From: Arthrobacter bambusae
GTDB taxonomy: Bacteria > Actinomycetota > Actinomycetes > Actinomycetales > Micrococcaceae
Reading direction: 5' to 3'
Assembly: GCF_030812595.1 (NCBI RefSeq)
Contig: NZ_JAUSSZ010000010.1
Span: forward strand, 107,966 to 171,965
Length of the DNA stretch: 64,000 nt
The position numbers and the translations under genes were made by a program. Each line of letters begins with the position of its first letter. The stretch's first letter is position 1. The notes under the pieces are model-generated. The model did no database searches. It saw nothing but the letters and a program-made list of their open reading frames with translations, and was not told where the DNA came from. Below are positions 34,653 through 42,991 of this stretch, piece after piece.

Positions 34653-35038
34653 GACATCAAAACTCGAGTCAAATCACGGAGCCCAGTTTCCCAATCGGCA
34701 GAGAAGTCTGCGTACTTTATATCAGCCAAAATTGCTGGAGGTGCGCTACTCGGGAAACGAACCGGAATTATTTTGATGCCCGCATCGTTCATCTGGCGCG
34801 CCAGGGCTGACATCCACTCGCGGCTGGCCCATGGGCTATCCAAACTGTCCTTCGAGTAGCAGAGAACTAGATAAGCTGCACCTTCCAGGCCTTCGTTCAT
34901 GCGACCGACTATAGAGTCGCCTGGCCTAATCTCGTCGTCGTCGAGCCATACTTGTAGCTTCAACGCCCGAAGGTCTGCGGCAAGACGCTTCACGTGCGCC
35001 ATGTCGGAGGTCCTATGACTAATGAAAATCTTTTGCAT
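34649..35038 (-). CDS. Small TIR-domain protein, first gene of TIR-NACHT operon
   Basis: 129 residues, a single TIR domain: KIFISHRTSDMAHVKRLAAD, VWLDDDEIRPGDSIVGRMNE, AAYLVLCYSKDSLDSPWASR then EWMSALARQ. The SPW...E segment puts the probable NAD-cleaving glutamate at E74. It is followed by GIKIIPVRF and a short C-terminal helix. TIR domains in bacterial immunity typically hydrolyse NAD or make NAD-derived signals. The stop overlaps the ATG of the NACHT gene, so both are made together. The unusual point is a free TIR protein paired with a NACHT protein that has its own TIR-like N-terminus. Confidence 0.88.
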   Translation of the reverse strand: MQKIFISHRTSDMAHVKRLAADLRALKLQVWLDDDEIRPGDSIVGRMNEGLEGAAYLVLCYSKDSLDSPWASREWMSALARQMNDAGIKIIPVRFPSSAPPAILADIKYADFSADWETGLRDLTRVLMS

Positions 35039-35244
35039 ACGTCACTCCAACTCGATTGCGGGCGCACGGTACACGTGCTTGGGCATTGCACCTAGTTTGA
35101 AAGCTGGGGAGACAGAACCTAACCCAACTCGCATCCTAGATGGCGTAACTATATACAGTTGCCGTTGACTAAGCGCAGGATGTCGTCGAACCCGTACTGC
35201 CCACGAGGGAAAGGGGACTGCCCGGCTTTTGTTGACTCGGGTCT

Positions 35245-35640
35245 TAGGCCGCTGTGAGCGCGGTCCGTTTGATTGTTTCATATTCGATTGGCGTGAGTTT
35301 TCCCAACCGTCTTTGCCGTCGCCGGCGGTGGTACGTCCGCTCGATCCAGGTCGTGATGGCCAGCGGAAGGTCCTGCCGGGTGGTCCACCGCTGACGGTCC
35401 AGGACGTCTTCTGCAGCAGCGAGAAGAACGATTCCATCGCGGCGTCGTCCGCGCACGCACCGACCCTGCCCATTGATCCTGTGAGCCCCGTGGTGCCGGA
35501 GGGATCGACGAAGCGGCGCGACCGGAACTGGGCGCCGCGGTCCGAGTGCACCACGGTGCCTGCCGGGCGGCGGGCCCGCACTGCGTTCTCCAGCGCCGCG
35601 ACCGCCAATGAGGATTTTCACCTTAGGTTTCGGTTTGGCG
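35245..35640 (-). pseudogene. IS3-family transposase (rve domain) fragment, frameshifted
   Basis: On the minus strand one frame reads ALENAVRARRPAGTVVHSDR then GAQFRSRRF and CADDAAMESFFSLLQK, the D..E region of the IS3/rve integrase core. The rest (DVLDRQRWTTRQDLPLAITT, then WIERTYHRRRRQRRLGKLTP and IEYE) is in another frame. The N-terminal half and OrfA are missing. The break lies at about 35400-35420. It is a dead insertion-sequence remnant next to the TIR-NACHT operon. Confidence 0.75.
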
Positions 35641-35665
35641 ATATCGACCATGGAGCAAGTGGCCG

Positions 35666-36009
35666 CTGAGCAAAAACGCCAAGCCGGACTACATCCAGTT
35701 GCTCAAAAAGTTGAAACACTATGAAAACCTAACGGTCCAAGACGCTAAGCGCACTGGCGCGTTGGCCGATTACGACATGGCGAAATGTCCAACAAGCTTG
35801 CGACGCCCAGGCTTGCGGAACAGTTTGGTGGAAGAGACGACCACTCTCGGCTGAAAGTCACCGATCAGCAACGGCTCCTCGGGTTTCGCGTAGGCAACGA
35901 ATTCAGCATCGTCTGGTGGGATCCTGGACATGACGTGTGGCCGACCAGCCGATTCGGACCGCCCACATTTTGCCCACATTTTGCCCACATTCAGTGTGAA
36001 ATAGTGTGA
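35666..36009 (+). pseudogene. Remnant of a small WWDP-motif protein (toxin-like), frameshifted
   Basis: The first frame reads SKNAKPDYIQLLKKLKHYEN then LTVQDAKRTGALADYDM. One base is missing near 35783, and the continuation is in the next frame: MSNKLATPRLAEQFGGRDDH, RLLGFRVGNEFSIVWWDPGH then DVWPT. The ending 'r..gfR.gn...ilWWDP.H.VyP' is shared by small proteins of mobile regions that resemble RelE-like toxins in size. The start is uncertain. The gene is inactive unless the frameshift is a sequencing error. Confidence 0.55.
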
Positions 36010-36014
36010 GTTCA

Positions 36015-36096
36015 GGTGATGAAAATCCCCGCACTCTAGAGGTTTTCCTTACCCTCAAAGGCGCCGGAGAGGTTTCAAATCCCACCGTCACCGCCA
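36015..36096 (+). other. tRNA-Ser 3' fragment, probable island attachment site (attR)
   Basis: TTCAAATCCCACCGTCACCG (36074-36093) plus CCA matches, from memory, the T-loop, T-stem 3' strand, acceptor strand and CCA of actinobacterial tRNA-Ser genes, and a terminator follows four bases later. GGTGATG at 36015 can pair with CGTCACC (36086-36092), but the T-stem 5' side (GAGGT) has two mismatches and no good anticodon arm is found, so the 5' part is not a working tRNA. This is what remains of a tRNA gene at the far end of an integrated element. The intact gene would be left of the window, beside the integrase. Confidence 0.6.
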
Positions 36097-36099
36097 ATG

Positions 36100-36125
36100 A
36101 AAACCCCCGGGAAGCCGGGGGTTTT
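36100..36125 (+). terminator. Rho-independent terminator after the tRNA-Ser fragment
   Basis: AAAACCCCCGG (36100-36110), loop GAAG, CCGGGGGTTTT (36115-36125): a perfect 11-bp stem ending in a T-run. It sits 4 bases after the CCA, as expected of a native tRNA terminator on the chromosomal side of an attachment site. Confidence 0.9.
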
Positions 36126-36203
36126 CTGCATTCTCGGGAGCTTCGTGGTGCATTTATGGTGCAGATTTCGAAGAATCACACCCACCTCTTCGAGGCCGCC
36201 CGT

Positions 36204-36635
36204 TTAGTCTTCCAGAACTGCTCGCGCCGCTGACGTGTCATGGCGGTCCGGCAGATGGTTCTCCTGTTCCTCGATCTTGCGCCGGTAGAAGTCATAGGCG
36301 GCTTGTTTGGTAATCCCCAAAGCTTCGCCAATCTGGGCCCATGTCGCGCCGGCCTCACGCGCCGATTTCATCACGTACCAGCGCCTGGCCGTGAGCAGCT
36401 CGACGGCCCTCGCGTTCGCCCGTAGCGCCTGCAACGCTGCAACTTCTCTGACCTCCGCAAGGAAGTGTGCTGCTGCCTCCCGTGCCTCGTCACCTCCGAT
36501 GGCTGAGGCTTCGCGCCAGGTTTCGCCGCGATTGAAGTCTTCCCACACGGTAAGCAACTCATGCACGTCACCACTGCTGAGCGCTTGCTCCACCGACACG
36601 CCGTCATCTCCCATGCGGTCAAGGTAGCTTGACAT
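36204..36635 (-). CDS. Hypothetical HTH protein
   Basis: 143 residues. A C-terminal helix-turn-helix is visible (KSAREAGATWAQIGEALGIT then KQAAYDFYRRK), after helical sequence (AAAHFLAEVREVAALQALRA). The product resembles small actinobacterial proteins with a sigma-70 region 4-like or homeodomain-like HTH at the end. It is the first chromosomal gene after the island end. No partner gene; probably a monocistronic regulator. Confidence 0.7.
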   Translation of the reverse strand: MSSYLDRMGDDGVSVEQALSSGDVHELLTVWEDFNRGETWREASAIGGDEAREAAAHFLAEVREVAALQALRANARAVELLTARRWYVMKSAREAGATWAQIGEALGITKQAAYDFYRRKIEEQENHLPDRHDTSAARAVLED

Positions 36636-36799
36636 CAGACAAGGGTCAAGAGTCGGGACGCTTCCTTGGCTGCAGGGTTGGTTCGGCCCTCGTCAAGCGC
36701 TGACGGTCCCGACTGCACCTAAAAAGGATTGTTGGCGAGGAAAGTGGCGCGCAGACGGCTTTCATGTTCGGGACTAGTTGAAAGAATCCGGGCATGATT

Positions 36800-36825
36800 T
36801 TTTCAACTATTGGGATAGTTGAAAA
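36800..36825. promoter_or_regulatory. Perfect 11-bp inverted repeat
   Basis: TTTTCAACTAT-TGGG-ATAGTTGAAAA, with a third half-site AGTTGAAAG at about 36776-36784. It lies 170 bases upstream of the TmrB-like ATPase gene in a 360-base stretch (36636-36995) without other features. The AT-rich symmetric form with an extra half-site looks like an operator. Confidence 0.5.
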
Positions 36826-36995
36826 GTTCTACGGGACGGCTTCTCGTCTTGGAGGACGGCTGACTCGGCAGGAAGTCTCGCACTCGCATGCACTAGCTGA
36901 GCCATCTCCCCCTTCCCGGCCTTGGTGGTCCCCGGCAAGTGACCGGCCATCTGGGTGCCACCCCAAGGACACCCCGTGGCACTAGAGTTCAGCCC

Positions 36996-37520
36996 ATGAT
37001 CGTATGGCTCAACGGCACCCACGGCGCAGGAAAAACGACGACGAGCGTGCTCTTGCAGCAACTGCTGACCGACGCGCAAGTCCTCGACGCCGAGAAGGTC
37101 GGGGAGGTGCTCATGGACATTAGGCCCGGACTTCCCGCAACGGACAACTTCCAGCACTGGGACCCGTGGCGGCCGCTCGTCGTCGAAACCGCCCGACGCG
37201 TGCTTGAGTACACCGGAGGCACCCTCGTGATGCCAATGACTATCCTGGTCGAGAGCTACTGGCGGGAAATCAGCAATGGTCTCGCCGGGCACGGCATCCC
37301 GATCCAGCACTTCGTGCTCCACGCCGACCAGGGCACGCTTCGCGAGCGCATACAGAACGACAAAGATCTCGGTCCCTCGACGTTCCGCCTTGCGTACTTG
37401 GAGCCATACGCTGAGGCAGCCCGCACCTGGCTGCACAACGAAGCCGAAGTCATCGACACCACAGACATCACACCAGACCAAGCCGCGCAACAGATCGCGG
37501 ACTCAGTGCTTGGTCGCTGA
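36996..37520 (+). CDS. TmrB-like P-loop ATPase/kinase
   Basis: 174 residues from ATG 36996. The frame extends 19 codons further upstream, but this start puts the P-loop at the N-terminus as in the family. MIVWLNGTHGAGKTTTSVLL contains the Walker A GTHGAGKT. LVMPMTILVESYWREISNGL and HFVLHADQGTLRERIQNDKD follow the TmrB/uncharacterised kinase pattern with a DxxxLRxRI lid-like segment. TmrB binds tunicamycin and ATP in Bacillus subtilis; the role of actinobacterial homologues is unclear, perhaps small-molecule kinase or antibiotic resistance. Monocistronic. Confidence 0.7.
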   Translation: MIVWLNGTHGAGKTTTSVLLQQLLTDAQVLDAEKVGEVLMDIRPGLPATDNFQHWDPWRPLVVETARRVLEYTGGTLVMPMTILVESYWREISNGLAGHGIPIQHFVLHADQGTLRERIQNDKDLGPSTFRLAYLEPYAEAARTWLHNEAEVIDTTDITPDQAAQQIADSVLGR

Positions 37521-37663
37521 GAGTACGCTGCACGAGGTGTTCACGCTGTAGGTGCGAGTCCGTGCTTGACCGTCATCCGTGCCCGTATGGCAACACGACC
37601 GCAGAAGACTTGTCGTACGATGAATTAGTTAGACGATCAAGCTATCTGCTTAGAGGGAATGAC

Positions 37664-38164
37664 GTGGGGATGGATGCGCGGAAGGTTCGCGGCGGTTATT
37701 GGTACGGGTCCGACGGAGCCGACCCTGGTCCGATTGACCTGCTGAACGCCCTGCGGGATTACCGCGCGTCGGAAGCTGCGATGCGACGAAGGACCCGCAC
37801 CTCCATGGGGATGGGAGAGACGGACCTACTGGCGCTTCGGTACTTGCTCGAAGCCGAACACCAGGGGCGCTCAGTTAGCCCCAAGGAGCTGGCCGCCTGG
37901 CTAGGAGTGACGTCCGCATCCACGACGGCATTGATAGACCGCCTGGTGGCGTCCGGAAATGTCCGCCGCGAGCCGCATCCCAGTGACCGCCGGGCCCTGA
38001 TTCTCCGCCCGACCCCTGGATCCGACCAGGAGGTGCGCAGCACGCTCGGCGGAATGCACTCGCGGATGATTGACGTTGCGCGTTCCTTTGACGCCGGGGA
38101 AACCAAGGTCATCATCGACTTTCTGCGACGCATGCAAACCGCCGTCGACACGATCGACGAATAG
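37664..38164 (+). CDS. MarR-family transcriptional regulator
   Basis: 166 residues from GTG 37664, chosen because AGAGGGA lies 5 bases upstream; a longer frame begins at 37562. The winged HTH is typical: TDLLALRYLLEAEHQGRSVS, PKELAAWLGVTSASTTALID then RLVASGNVRREPHPSDRRAL. MarR regulators respond to phenolic ligands, oxidants or antibiotics. Unknown target. It is followed by a GC-rich tandem repeat and the hypothetical gene at 38323. Confidence 0.85.
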   Translation: MGMDARKVRGGYWYGSDGADPGPIDLLNALRDYRASEAAMRRRTRTSMGMGETDLLALRYLLEAEHQGRSVSPKELAAWLGVTSASTTALIDRLVASGNVRREPHPSDRRALILRPTPGSDQEVRSTLGGMHSRMIDVARSFDAGETKVIIDFLRRMQTAVDTIDE

Positions 38165-38165
38165 T

Positions 38166-38250
38166 CCCCCGCCCGCGGCTGGTCCCCGCCCGCGGCTGGA
38201 CCCGGCCCGCGGCTGGACCCGGCCCGCGGCTGGACCCCGCCCGCGGCTGG
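38166..38250. repeat. 17-bp tandem repeat, five copies
   Basis: Five consecutive units of consensus ACCC(C/G)GCCCGCGGCTGG (the first two start with T in place of A) lie directly after the MarR stop codon. Each unit contains the palindrome GCCCGCGGCTGG-like core (CCGCGG). It could act as a transcription stop, a protein-binding array, or a polymorphic VNTR. Confidence 0.9.
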
Positions 38251-38322
38251 ACAATCTTAGTAAGGTCCCTTATAAATAGTTCATCAAGCTACTTGCTGCA
38301 TGTACTATCCAGGGAGATTCTT

Positions 38323-38826
38323 ATGACGGCGGTATTGGAAAGCCCGGGCAGCGGCGACCTGCGCTCATCGAATGCCGTCCCTCAATCGGCTACAGCCGAT
38401 CAGGCTGTTGCGCTGGTGGCCGAAGAGCCTGACCCTATCGACAATCAGGAATACGTCATTCATGGACACGATGGTCACGGGCACACTGCCGGAGCGCCGG
38501 GGATCGACAGGCCGTTTCACTGTGGGAGTGCCATGGCGCTTTGCCTCGCAGGTGGAACGCCGCCACAGACCTGGATATCGGTGGAACCCGAATGGCCGGA
38601 GTGGACTTGCGGGTGCGGCTTGCGGGTTTTTGCCGAGATCAGTGACCTTTTGGGTGCGGTGTTGACGGCATCAGCCAGGGTCCAGACGCTGCAGCTGCAA
38701 TTGGAGGCAGCGCGTGCTGCACTGGACCATGCCGTGCACCAGGCTGTCGGTTCGGGGGTGGAGCACGAGGAACTCGCGCTCGCGTCGGGCTTGAACGGTC
38801 CCGAGATCGAGACTCTGCTGCAATAG
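38323..38826 (+). CDS. Hypothetical protein
   Basis: 167 residues from ATG 38323 with AGGGAG 6-11 bases upstream; the frame is open further upstream. The N-terminus is low complexity. The middle has a histidine-rich stretch (VIHGHDGHGHTAGA) and three cysteines (FHCGSAM, EWTCGCGL), suggestive of metal binding. The C-terminal third is helical (TLQLQLEAARAALDHAVHQA). No known family can be named. AT-rich sequence just upstream (CTTATAAATAG) could hold its promoter. Confidence 0.6.
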   Translation: MTAVLESPGSGDLRSSNAVPQSATADQAVALVAEEPDPIDNQEYVIHGHDGHGHTAGAPGIDRPFHCGSAMALCLAGGTPPQTWISVEPEWPEWTCGCGLRVFAEISDLLGAVLTASARVQTLQLQLEAARAALDHAVHQAVGSGVEHEELALASGLNGPEIETLLQ

Positions 38827-38894
38827 GCGTTTCGGTGCCTGCAGAACAGGCACCGATTATCCGCCCGTAGCCTCAGTCCCTCTCCGCGGATCAC

Positions 38895-39532
38895 TCACGA
38901 CGAGTGGCTGGTACGCCAGGTGTGTTTGGGTTCGAAACCAAGCAGTCGCCGGGCCTTGTCGATGGAAAGCATGGTTTCATGTTCACCCAGGTCCTTGACC
39001 ACCTTCACGTCGGGGTAAACCTCGGCCGCGAGGCTGGCACTGGACCGGCCCATAACCGTGTCCGCGTTCGCGATGATGAATGCTTCGAACCCCGGCTTGC
39101 CGTTCTCCAGTGCACGGAGCACGGCCTGCGCGCCGTCCCGGCCGTCGATGTAGCCCCAGAGGTTCCACTTGCGCAGCATGGCGTCGGAGTCGAAGGAGGG
39201 AAAAGCTTCGTAGTCTTCCGGGTCCATGACGTTTGAGAGCCGCAGCCCGACGATGCTCAGCTCCGGGTCCCAGCGCGTCAACTCGATGGCCATCTGTTCC
39301 TCCAGATGTTTCACGAGCGAGTACGTGGTTTGTGGCCTGGCCGCATACTCCTCGTCAACCGGGATATAGGGCGGATCGACGTCGAACGGCGTGCCCAGCA
39401 CAGTCTCACTTGAGGCATACACTATCTTCTTGATCCCGGCCCGGCGGGCCGCACCCAGTGCCCGTCCTCCGCAAGCGTCCGAACGACATGTCGGCCCAGC
39501 TTGCCGCTACCACCAGTCACTGCAATTTTCAT
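38895..39532 (-). pseudogene. NAD-dependent epimerase/dehydratase with internal deletion
   Basis: From ATG 39532 the frame begins MKIAVTGGSGKLGRHVVRTL, a Rossmann GxxGxxG start, but stops after about 37 codons. The rest, in another frame, resumes at AARRAGIKKIVYASSETVLG and continues with TTYSLVKHLEEQMA (catalytic Y..xK region) to the stop at 38895. Roughly 70 residues between the nucleotide loop and the YASS motif are missing compared with extended-SDR epimerases. This is a deletion pseudogene. Confidence 0.75.
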
Positions 39533-40025
39533 CAATACTCCGCTCAACGTTGTTCGAATGCCCCACCCACGCAAAGCCCCGAAGCCCGCCGCGTGGGAAC
39601 TTGGCCGCCCTGATCGGACCAGCCATCACCAAGCCCAACCTAGACCGCATGCCGCGCCCGGCGCGTGGCCCTTTCAGTCCTAGGACAACCCGACCTGCCG
39701 ACGGCGGGCTCTGTCCAGGAGTGCACGCGTCATTCCATCAATCCTCGACGGGGGGCTTCGGCGTGATCCTTGGCCGCTCAGGGTGCGGTGGCAGGGACGC
39801 CCGACAGCGTGCCGCATGTCCGTCCTGACCTTGTTTGGCGCATAATCACGCCGAAATGACGCGACTCGCCGTGGCGTAAACGCTTTCCGAAACCAAAGAA
39901 GGTCAGGAAGGCGCCGCCCTCATGTGTCGACCCCGCAAACGCCTCCATTGTCGGCGCTCGGCACCGGGCATACGCTGGGAGAGGCACAAGCGCTTGATAC
40001 TACTACCGCGCTGAGAGGGCGCTGC
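39533..40025. other. Region upstream of moaA
   Basis: No gene with domain signal; short frames only. The last part (39920-40025) is open in frame with moaA but lacks MoaA-like sequence and is treated as upstream region. No riboswitch of the Moco type could be recognised by eye. Confidence 0.35.
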
Positions 40026-41060
40026 ATGGACGCCACTTCCATCACCGACACTTTCCACCGGCCCTTGCGGGACCTGCGGATTTCCGTCACGGACAGGTGC
40101 AATTTCCGGTGCGTCTACTGCATGCCCAAGGAGATCTTCGGCAGGGACTTCGTCTTCATGCCACGGGACCAGCTGCTGACCTTTGAGGAAATCACCAAGC
40201 TGGCATCGATCGCCGTCGGGCACGGGGTGCGGAAGATCCGGCTGACGGGCGGGGAACCCCTGCTGCGGAAAGACATCGAAGAACTGGTCCGGATGCTGGC
40301 CCGTTTGCGCACTCCCGACGGGCTGGCGCCGGACCTCGCCATGACCACGAACGGCTCGGTCCTGGCTCAGAAGGCGCAGGCCCTCAAGGATGCGGGTCTG
40401 AACCGAGTGACGGTCTCGCTGGACTCCCTCCGGGAGGAAACCTTCCAGGCCATGAACGACGTCGGCTATCCCGTGGCGAAGGTCCTTCACGCCGTGGACG
40501 TTGCCCAGGCCGCCGGGCTCGGGCCAGTGAAGATCAACATGGTGGTCAAGCGCGGGACGAACGAGCAGGACATTCTCCCCATGGCGAGGCACTTCAAGGG
40601 TTCCGGGTTTATTCTGCGGTTCATCGAGTACATGGACGTGGGCGCGTCCAACGGCTGGAAAATGGATGAGGTAGTGCCCTCCGCCGAGATCCTGGCCCGC
40701 ATCGGCTCGGTGTTCCCGCTGGAACCCGTGGCGCCGAACTACCCCGGCGAAACTTCGGATCGTTGGCGCTACGCGGATGGCGGCGGCGAAATCGGAGTCA
40801 TTTCCAGCGTCACGCAAGCTTTTTGCCGCGGCTGCACGCGGGCCCGGCTCTCCGCCGACGGGAAGCTGTTCACGTGCCTCTTCGCCACGGCCGGCACGGA
40901 CCTTAGGGCGCTCTTAAGGGGCGGCGCGTCCGACGTCGAGCTTTCGACGGCGTTGTCCGCCCTCTGGGGCGGCCGCACCGACCGCTACTCGGAACTGCGC
41001 GGCGCCCGCACTCCCCGAGACGGTGCCCACAAGATCGAGATGTCGTACATAGGCGGGTAG
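40026..41060 (+). CDS. moaA: GTP 3',8-cyclase MoaA (molybdenum cofactor biosynthesis)
   Basis: 344 residues from ATG 40026. An in-frame upstream start at 39924 would add unrelated sequence. Radical SAM cluster motif C25-x3-C29-x2-C32 ([13 protein letters not shown]) and the second cluster C-x2-C-x13-C ([18 protein letters not shown]) are intact. The C-terminal double glycine (MSYIGG) required for activity is present. MoaA makes the first cyclic intermediate of Moco from GTP. It is the only Moco biosynthesis gene seen, but a sulfite-oxidase-family enzyme lies 3.7 kb downstream. Confidence 0.95.
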   Translation: MDATSITDTFHRPLRDLRISVTDRCNFRCVYCMPKEIFGRDFVFMPRDQLLTFEEITKLASIAVGHGVRKIRLTGGEPLLRKDIEELVRMLARLRTPDGLAPDLAMTTNGSVLAQKAQALKDAGLNRVTVSLDSLREETFQAMNDVGYPVAKVLHAVDVAQAAGLGPVKINMVVKRGTNEQDILPMARHFKGSGFILRFIEYMDVGASNGWKMDEVVPSAEILARIGSVFPLEPVAPNYPGETSDRWRYADGGGEIGVISSVTQAFCRGCTRARLSADGKLFTCLFATAGTDLRALLRGGASDVELSTALSALWGGRTDRYSELRGARTPRDGAHKIEMSYIGG

Positions 41061-41193
41061 CGCAGCCCGACTAGCCCTGGTGGGCCGGCGTGCTGTCGTC
41101 ACGGGGATGACTGGAGCGCCCTTGAGTGTTCACGCTGTGTTTCCAACGACGCTTGCCGGGCGCCTCGAAGCATCGATACTATCAAGGTGGGTT

Positions 41194-41580
41194 ATGCAGC
41201 GGCCCTCGGAACACTTTTCCCTGGAGCACCCCCATGACCCGCCGGACCCCCTTCTGTTCCCGCTTTTCTTGCGTGGCTGGCCTCCAGTTTGGAGCCGCCC
41301 TGTGAACGCGCTGCTTGCCTCATGCTTGGAGGGCGAACTGGACCCAGTCGACGGGCTTGCGAAGTTGTCCGTCGCCGAGCTCAACTTTTTGGCTGACGCG
41401 CTCTTCAGGCTGCTCGACGTGGGAGATCCCGGGTTCGGGGTTAACTATTGGTACGGCGCGGTCTTGGACGAGTTGGCTGCGCGGGGTGAGGGCGCTGCGC
41501 GCGTTGAACTGCCCACCGTCGAGGATTCTGTCGAGGATTCCCAGGACGATCCCGGTCTCCTCGGCGAGCAGGCCGTCTGA
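41194..41580 (+). CDS. Hypothetical protein
   Basis: 128 residues from ATG 41194, chosen for the upstream AAGGTGG; in-frame starts exist at 41080 (GTG) and 41107. The central part (RPVNALLASCLEGELDPVDG then LAKLSVAELNFLADALFRLL) is well-formed helical sequence, followed by NYWYGAVLDELA and an acidic tail. No family recognised. Its stop codon lies inside a 19-bp tandem duplication. Confidence 0.5.
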   Translation: MQRPSEHFSLEHPHDPPDPLLFPLFLRGWPPVWSRPVNALLASCLEGELDPVDGLAKLSVAELNFLADALFRLLDVGDPGFGVNYWYGAVLDELAARGEGAARVELPTVEDSVEDSQDDPGLLGEQAV

Positions 41581-41607
41581 CCGTTTCCAGGCCGTCTGAC
41601 CGTTTCC
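41570..41607. repeat. 19-bp tandem duplication
   Basis: AGGCCGTCTGACCGTTTCC occurs twice in a row (41570-41588, 41589-41607), spanning the end of the preceding gene. It lies in the convergent gap before the MarR gene and might be a recent replication slip. Confidence 0.85.
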
Positions 41608-41621
41608 CGTTGGCTCCGGGA

Positions 41622-42089
41622 CTAGTCTTCCCCTGCCGCGGAGGCGACAGCGGCGCCGTCTCCCGCTGGTTCTTGTCCGCCTGCCAGCTCGCGCACGACT
41701 ATTTTCAATTCCTGCCTGAACATCGACGTGTCTATGGATACCTGGGCGAGAACCTGTTGTTCCGATTCCACTGCCCGTTCAAGGGCTTCCCTGCCGGCGT
41801 CGGTCAGCGAAACGACGTATATCCTGCGGTCCTCGGAACTTCGACGGCGGCTTACGTGGCCGTGCGCCTCGAGCCGGGTGAGGGTCTGCCCCATGGTCTG
41901 GGCCTGCACACGGACGATCTGCGCCAGTGTGGTCTGGGTGATGGGTCCAGTGGCTGAAAGGACCTCCAGCGCAATAACACCGGCGTGGGTGAGACCGATC
42001 GCCCGGAGATTCTCATCCCAAGCGTGTTCCACCAGCCGCGCCGCTGTCGACAGCAACCTTCCGGTGGGCCAACGCTCAATGTCCGGCAT
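41622..42089 (-). CDS. MarR-family transcriptional regulator
   Basis: 155 residues from ATG 42089 (MPDIERWPTGRLLSTAARLV); the frame extends further upstream, but that part does not look coding. The HTH is clear (THAGVIALEVLSATGPITQT then TLAQIVRVQAQTMGQTLTRL) with wing SRRRSSEDRRIYVVSLTDAG. Divergent from the dihydrofolate-reductase-like gene at 42218. The palindrome at 42179 lies between them, so it may control that gene. Confidence 0.85.
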   Translation of the reverse strand: MPDIERWPTGRLLSTAARLVEHAWDENLRAIGLTHAGVIALEVLSATGPITQTTLAQIVRVQAQTMGQTLTRLEAHGHVSRRRSSEDRRIYVVSLTDAGREALERAVESEQQVLAQVSIDTSMFRQELKIVVRELAGGQEPAGDGAAVASAAGED

Positions 42090-42178
42090 ATGACTTATTG
42101 TAGCCGCGAGGGGATTTTGAACACGAGCATTTGCCAACTGGATGCTGCTGCGAGCGAAAAACAGCACCAGTATGGTGA

Positions 42179-42191
42179 TTGCATAATGCAA
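42179..42191. promoter_or_regulatory. Palindrome TTGCAT-A-ATGCAA between MarR and DHFR-like genes
   Basis: A perfect 6-bp inverted repeat around one base, 26 bases before the DHFR-like ATG and 89 bases upstream of the MarR start. Size and form fit a MarR operator; function inferred. Confidence 0.5.
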
Positions 42192-42217
42192 ACACTGATC
42201 CGAGGAGACCTTTCACC

Positions 42218-42883
42218 ATGGCTGTTCGAGTTGACCTGAATATCTCGCTGGATGGTTTCGCTACGACGACGGACGCAACGCCGGAGAATCCGTTCGGGTC
42301 GGACTGGGGCCGCCTGGTTGATGCCTACACGTCCACCCGCACATTCCGTGAGCGGGTCCTGCATGACACGAGTGGCGAAGGAACGTCCGGCGTCGACGAC
42401 AAATACGCAGCGGCCTACTTCGAAGGGGTCGGAGCGGAAATCATGGGTGCCGGCATGTTCGGGTTCCATAACTTTCCCGATGATCCCGAGTGGAAGGGCT
42501 GGTGGGGCGACGAGCCTCCCTTCCGCGTCCCGGTGTTCGTCCTGACCCACACGCCCCGCCCTGACATCACGATGACCGGCGGTACGACCTTCCACTTCGT
42601 CAATGCCAGCCCTGAAGAGGTGCTTGAACGGGCGCTCAGCGCGGCCGGTGAAAAGGACGTGCGCATCGGAGGGGGGCCCACCGTGGTGCGCGACTACCTC
42701 AAGGCCGGACTCGTCGATCAGTTGCATGTCGCAATCACACCGATCCTGCTTGGTAGCGGAACTGGTAATGGAACCGGCAACGGAATACGGCTTTGGGACG
42801 ATCTCCGGGGTCTGGAAAGCAACTACACCGTTACGTCAGAAACCGCCGAAAGCGGCATCATCCACGTCACCTTCCGTCGATAA
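42218..42883 (+). CDS. Dihydrofolate reductase family protein (RibD C-terminal domain)
   Basis: 221 residues from ATG 42218 (CGAGGAGA upstream). VRVDLNISLDGFATTTDATP is the usual start, and the fold continues with MGAGMFGFHNF, VFVLTH, DVRIGGGPTVVRDYLKAGLV then DQLHVAITPILLGSG. The family includes RibD reductase domains and actinobacterial stand-alone reductases of unknown substrate (NADPH-dependent by inference). Divergent from the MarR regulator that may control it. Confidence 0.88.
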   Translation: MAVRVDLNISLDGFATTTDATPENPFGSDWGRLVDAYTSTRTFRERVLHDTSGEGTSGVDDKYAAAYFEGVGAEIMGAGMFGFHNFPDDPEWKGWWGDEPPFRVPVFVLTHTPRPDITMTGGTTFHFVNASPEEVLERALSAAGEKDVRIGGGPTVVRDYLKAGLVDQLHVAITPILLGSGTGNGTGNGIRLWDDLRGLESNYTVTSETAESGIIHVTFRR

Positions 42884-42991
42884 CCAGCCCGCGGGCTGGC
42901 TGCCGCGACGGACTTCCATCCCGATGCTTCGGTGCGACAGCTTGAGCGTTGCAGACATTCTGATTTCCTCCTGGCGTGGTCCCGTCGACCG

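Noticed and set aside
36015..36096. Complete tRNA gene
   Set aside because: Although GGTGATG can pair with CGTCACC, the T-stem has two mismatches and no anticodon arm is found, so only the 3' part is accepted as a tRNA remnant.
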